NCBI GenBank assembly: GCA_022578605.1
Contig: MU394062.1
Coordinates: 62,001-126,000, forward strand
Origin: Camillea tinctor
Lineage: Eukaryota > Ascomycota > Sordariomycetes > Xylariales > Xylariaceae
Length of the DNA stretch: 64,000 nt
Direction of reading: 5' to 3'
The notes below the pieces were generated by a model. That model saw nothing but the letters and a program-made list of their open reading frames with translations, did no database searches and was not told where the DNA came from. The position numbers and the translations under genes were made by a program. Numbering within the stretch: the first letter of the stretch is position 1; every line of letters starts with the position of its first letter. Of this stretch, positions 59,013 through 64,000 are shown piece after piece.

Positions 59013-62000
59013 GGTGAAGGGGTTGAGTGAAGTCAACTGGGTTTCGTGAGTTGAAAGGAGATTGTAAAGTTGCATAGGTAGGTTAGGAATATAAAATGGA
59101 ATAGATGAAGAGATGTCTGGGTATAAGTAAAAACTGAAATATATATGCTATCTACACTATATAGTCAGCGCTAATAAGCTAGATTGGATGTGCTCATTTA
59201 ACCTATCTCAATAGGTAAGTCAGGTAAGTTATTAGACCATAAACATTTTATATCTATAGTCTGTAGGTCACTGTACTGAACTACCAGATATTACGAGTTG
59301 TTCTCCTTTTTCGTGAATTCATTTTCCATAAAAGGTAATTGTGTCTAGACTGAAGCCATCGTGAGGGGCTGGGGTTTTACGAAGTTTATATAGGTGTAAG
59401 CTGACTTATAGTGGTAAGTACTATAAAGTCAACTAACCTATATACATAAATGCCAGTACTAGAGGTTATACCTAGGTTAGGTACTTACTACCTTTAACTT
59501 AGCTGCTTACCTAAGGTATTATAGGTTGACGTGGAGTTGTATCGAAAGAGAGAGCTTCCAAAAGTTCCAAGGTTCCATGAAAGCTTATCAAAATCACGTG
59601 ATAAACAAGAAAAGTTGGTGGTCCCATTTCTTTTTTCTTTTCTTTTCCTTTTTCATGTTATCTTTCCCCCCACCTAACCCAAAATCCCCAGTCCGGACCT
59701 CAAGTCCTACGTACATGTAGGGTAGTAATTTGAGGGAGGTCGTACATATATATGTACCTTAACTAAGTCCTAGAAAGTCCTGTTCTAGGCCGAGGTTATT
59801 AATGAGAAAATTATTTCCCCTCGTATGCTACCTTGAAGAGGCAAAAACAACGGTAGGGATCCGTCCTCAAACAAAAGAAACAAAAAAAGCTCCGGAGAGA
59901 ACAGGGGGTAAAGAATCGGACGAGTATGGCGATAGATATGTAGTTAGTTACGGTGTTGTTATTGTTGCTGTTGATGATGTAGGTAGTAAGACTTGTCGTC
60001 ATAGTGATGCCCGAAAGGACTCGCGTTTTAAACAGAATGGGTAATACAACACGATGCAGTACCTACATTTCCATACTTGACACACCTTGGAATCTTATGC
60101 CTTAACTGGTTAACTGTATACGCTGACACGGCCATATAATGTATGTAATGTAGCTCTAGTTTAGGGTAGCTTATAGCTTAAGCTTGCTTTGGGGGATGAT
60201 GACGATGGAACAGAAGGGAGCGCTGATCTCGAAGCCGCATGCGTGGCTTGCATCTCCCAATCAATGCACAAGAGATGATCTTTTCTCCTTTCCGACGCCG
60301 GCGCATATCATTGTTACACTTTTGGATGGTTGCTAGGCCGGCACCAATATTGATATACGCATCAGTGTCATGTCATACCAGCCATCTCCGATCCCGTTCC
60401 TATTTTGTGTTGTTGTTGAGTTATCAGTTGCTAGTATACTTGGGGAATTGGGGGGGATATAATAATCCAAGTTAAGAGAGGAGGGGGTTAGAATAGAAAC
60501 TTAGATAAAACAGTTAACGAAAAGGAAAAAAAAAAGTAATGTTAGATATATTGATATAAGTCTTTCTCTATCTTGGTATGTATCTATCAATCTCCTTATA
60601 TATCCATCAATATTGATACTCGGATCATATTCTCCGGTTATGTATAACAAGATAGGTACAACCTGTATAATTGTTGGCTTGGGCTTCTATGTTGGGGTTT
60701 ATCATATTAATTGTTCTGTTTGGGTATATATTTATGGCTATATCTATATCTATAACCTAGTTGAGATAACAACATCAACATGCGTATTGAGACAGATAGG
60801 TAGGTACATATAGTATGTACTGGAGGGTGGCTTTTTTGTCACGCTTTGTGTTTTGGTTGATTATCTCTCAAAGCTGGGGTACCTTATTGATGCATGCCTG
60901 TCCATTTTCATGTTAACGGATTATTGCATTATTAACTCCTAACTGAATAGCTGTTGGCTGTACTTACTTACTTTGCTACTACGTACTATACTAATCCAGT
61001 AGGTAGCATGATGGTTATCCCAATGTTAAAATGCAATCAGGTGCAATCCATAGGTAGGACTACACTAGGTATTGACTTGGCGCCTACCTAGTACCTGTTG
61101 TTAGGTAATACCTATGTAGACCTTTATCGTTTAAATACATGGTACCTACCTAGGTACTATGTAGTTCTTTCTTTCTAATGGAACGAACACCCAAGGTTAG
61201 GTAGGTTTCTCCTCCCCCCACTCCACCCCTCTTCTCTCCCTTCCCAAACCCAACCTTATAAAAAAAAAACATCGATTATATGCACGCACGTACCAAGTTC
61301 CTCCCTTCCTAGTAAGAGGTACCTACCTATTTATCAGGTGTTGTGTGGCTTTTTTTTTTTTTTTGCTGCTCGCGCCCGCCGTATGCCGCCCGCAGCGAGA
61401 CACAAAAAACCCCGCCATTGACCCAAAAGCAACCCGCACGCACCTTTTGACAGTGACTGACGACATTGCATTCATTCATTCCACTCACTCATTCACATAC
61501 ACCACACACACATACTACACACTTCCATACTCCATATCCATTACCCATACCCATATCCATAAACATTACCCATCTTCCCCATTCCCGAAACCCGCCTCAC
61601 CTCTCAACATTTACAACATTCATTTTTTTTTCCTTTTTCCAAAATAGCTCCCTACCGCCGACAATAACAACAACACCAACACCGGATACGTACACCGGGC
61701 ACCGGTAGGGGCTAAACACCCAAAGGGTCACTATCATTTCAAAGCCTTTGTGGTGTCCCAGCATTTTCTTCTTAGTATTATTGTTACTTGCTGTTAGTGT
61801 TACTTTCTATAAAACCCCCCATAAACAACCCCCTTCTCGTGGTACGCGTGAGGTTGTGGGTTAGGAGTCTATGTTTTGCGTGGGTACGGTGTAGTGACCA
61901 CTCAACTCCAGCAAGCTATTTATTATAAGTCTTGTTTTTTCTTTTCTTTCTCCTTCTTTTCTCTTTGATTTCCCCTTTAAAAAGCCTCCCCCTTATATTA

Positions 62001-62148
62001 TTCTAACCGACCTAGCTATCGCTCAACGCTCAGCTATCTACGTTAGCAACCTACTCCCCTCTCCTCCTCTCTCCTCCCTACCTCCTCCTCCTACCTCTTC
62101 CCTTCGAGATTCGGTCCCGCGCGTGACGACGCGCAACCTCTGCCCATC
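59013..62148. promoter_or_regulatory. 3.1-kb gene-free region and promoter/5' leader of the protein kinase C gene
   Basis: No gene is supported; all open frames are short and motif-free. It is rich in TACCTAGGTA-type palindromes (for example 59468-59485 and 61080-61160) and has a T-run of about 16 at 61349-61364. The final 250 bp before 62149 are strongly pyrimidine-rich (TTTCTTTCTCC, CTCCTCCT), as in long fungal 5' leaders. A long regulated leader is plausible for a signalling kinase but not shown. Confidence 0.4.
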
Positions 62149-64000
62149 ATGAGCGACGAAGATACCATGGCCAATATCTACAAGAAGATAGAGAGGGAAA
62201 AGGCACTCATAAATGCTGCCAACTCAATGCGACAGCAGACCAACAACGATGATGTGCGATCTCGTCTCGACAGCCAGATGCGGGAGGGTCGGAGGAACCT
62301 CCAGTTTTTCGAGGAGAAGCTTCGTGACCTGCAGATGAAACGGCTCGGTCAGGGCGTGGAAAGCATGAGCGTTAGTTCCAGCTCGACCATGGCTCCTCCT
62401 GCACGTTCTGGCAGTGGAGACATGTTGGGTGAGGTCGAGGGAGCTCCCGCGCCTCCTCCCAAGGATGCCAATGAATGGTCTAGAGATAAGGGTTCTTATG
62501 GCTCGATGGACTACAGCCAGATTGGAGGCCATGGTGACATGATGCCCCCTCGGCATCCCTATGCACCTCCTGGGCCTGGGCCTAGCTCCTCTATCCCCAA
62601 GCCTAGGCCCAACTTCACCAAGCTAGGTCCGTCCTTACTCTCTCGCCTCCCTCGTCTTCTTCGCTCTAGGACTCGGCTGACTTGCTGTTGCCAGATCTGA
62701 TTAAATACGATACCCCATACCTCGGCCCGCGAATCCAACTTATGCTTTCTCAGATCCAGTTCAAACTGAATGTTGAGGAGCAATATCTCAAGGGTGTTGA
62801 GAAGATGGTTCAGCTCTACGGCATGGAAGGTGATCGGAAAAGTAAGGCTGACGCCGCAGCCAGGCGCGTCGAGAGTAAACAGAAGATCCACCTCTTGAAG
62901 CAGGCACTCAAGAGGTATGAGGAACTCCACATTGGTGACTTAGACTCGCCCGACTCCCACGACGGTAGGTTCCTTTTTTTTGATCACTCTATATCTTCTG
63001 TTAGTTGCCTATCGAGCTAAATAAATCCGATATAGATGACAGTATCAACATGCCGAACCTGCGCAAGCCCTTGACTGGAGAACTTCAAGTTCGCATTGTG
63101 CAAATCCGAGATGTCGATCACGCTTCCACCGCCCGCTTCTCCCGAGGACCCGAAACCTTTGTCGCTATCAAAGTCGAGGACAACGTGGTTGCGCGGACGA
63201 AGCTGTCACGGAATGACAGATGGGAAGCCGAAGTTCATAGTATCGATGTTGACAAGGCCAACGAAATAGAGCTCACGGTATACGACAAGCCGGGTGAGCA
63301 TGCTCTACCTATCGGCATGCTTTGGGTGAGGATATCGGATATCGTCGAGGAAATGCGGCGAAAGAGGATTGAGGCAGAAGTTAACAACTCTGGTTGGGTC
63401 TCTGCCGATAGGATGGGAGGAGCTGGCGTACCTCCGCCTCAGTTCCCTATGAGCCCGCAGCAACAACAATTCGGCCACACGCCTGGCTCACCAAGCCAGT
63501 CGCAATCACCGCAGCTTGCTGCTCCCCAGGTCCCTCCCCAAATCGCTTCCCAGCCTATTGATGCCTGGTTCAACCTAGAACCTACTGGGTCCATCCACCT
63601 GGCTCTGCATTTCACGAAGCAAAACAAGGACCGCCGGCCAGTCGACCTAGGTCTTGGTCGAAAGGGTGCCATTCGCCAGCGCAAGGAAGAAGTACACGAG
63701 ATGTATGGCCACAAATTTGTCCAACACCAGTTTTACAACATTATGCGCTGCGCCCTCTGCGGTGATTTCCTCAAGTATTCTGCCGGCATGCAGTGTGAAG
63801 ACTGCAAGTACACTTGCCACACCAAGTGTTATCCAAGTGTCGTTACGAAGTGTATCAGTAAAAGTAATGCTGAAACTGATCCAGACGAGGAGAAGATTAA
63901 CCATCGCATTCCCCATAGATTTACACCGTTTTCCAATGTTACTGCAAATTGGTGCTGTCACTGTGGATATATTCTTCCTTTTGGAAAGAAAAACTGCCGG
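62149..64000 (+). CDS. pkc1: Protein kinase C (fungal Pkc1 type), N-terminal 571 residues, cut by window end
   Basis: Exons 62149-62626, 62695-62964 and 63036 to beyond the window end (introns 68 and 71 bp; the first donor is GTCCGT). Domain order is that of fungal PKC: HR1a (about residues 8-70, [20 protein letters not shown]), Pro-rich linker, HR1b (about 160-235, [20 protein letters not shown]), C2 (about 259-370, [19 protein letters not shown]), a Gln/Pro linker, C1A (about 475-523, [17 protein letters not shown] with the CX2C ... H ... C pattern) and the start of C1B (about 541, [17 protein letters not shown]). The kinase domain lies outside the window. Pkc1 is the Rho1 effector above the cell-wall-integrity MAP kinase cascade; HR1 binds Rho-GTP. 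The start [13 protein letters not shown] is chosen because it precedes HR1a directly; a second ATG six codons on is possible. Confidence 0.95.

Noticed and set aside
1..64000. CRISPR arrays, operons, bacterial-type ribosome binding sites, rRNA genes, biosynthetic clusters
   Set aside because: Introns and gene content are eukaryotic; no spaced direct repeats, no rRNA-like sequence, and no PKS, NRPS or terpene-synthase motifs were seen.

Overview
The window is nuclear DNA of a filamentous ascomycete (Pezizomycotina). The genes have short spliceosomal introns (about 50-140 bp, GT...CTAAC/CTAAT...AG), pyrimidine-rich promoters and well-spaced monocistronic units. The gene set is typically fungal: a SAGA Spt3, a BRE4/ArAE_2 transporter-like protein, a Clr2 silencing factor and a fungal-type Pkc1. 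A 6.4-kb AT-saturated block with almost no CpA/TpG is the footprint of repeat-induced point mutation (RIP). A Sordariomycete is my best guess, held weakly; dispersed ACCTAGGT-type motifs fit that guess but do not prove it.

Layout. 0.4-21.2 kb is a gene-rich arm with eight genes: a multi-pass membrane protein (+), a histidine phosphatase (-), spt3 (+), a 1194-residue BRE4-like membrane protein (-), ist1 (+), a two-zinc-knuckle protein (+), the AP-2 sigma subunit (-) and clr2 (+). 21.2-39.9 kb is a gene desert. It holds a scaffold gap flanked by poly-G and poly-C (22.84-23.08 kb), a possible G-quadruplex, a tRNA-like relic, and the RIP block (about 31.1-37.5 kb). Inside the RIP block sits an unmutated 214-bp TG...CA element with 5-bp target duplications, best read as a solo LTR. 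39.9-41.1 kb carries one gene for a protein with a triplicated cysteine module. 41.1-48.1 kb is a second desert. 48.1-64 kb is again gene-rich: a peroxisomal D-amino-acid oxidase (+), alg3 (+) tail-to-tail with an eIF1A-domain protein (-), a four-TM protein (+), a disordered protein with a conserved cysteine tail (-), a DUF924 protein (-) and the 5' half of the protein kinase C gene (+), cut by the window end.

The genes do not form a pathway or secondary-metabolite cluster. Most are housekeeping functions: transcription (Spt3), silencing (Clr2), endocytosis and ESCRT traffic (AP-2 sigma, Ist1), N-glycan assembly (Alg3), cell-wall integrity signalling (Pkc1) and D-amino-acid catabolism. I found no CRISPR array, no canonical tRNA or 5S gene, and no convincing new multi-gene system. 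The most informative unusual items are the RIP block with its younger LTR, the triplicated CxxC/CxxCxHxxCxxC protein and the assembly-artefact gap.
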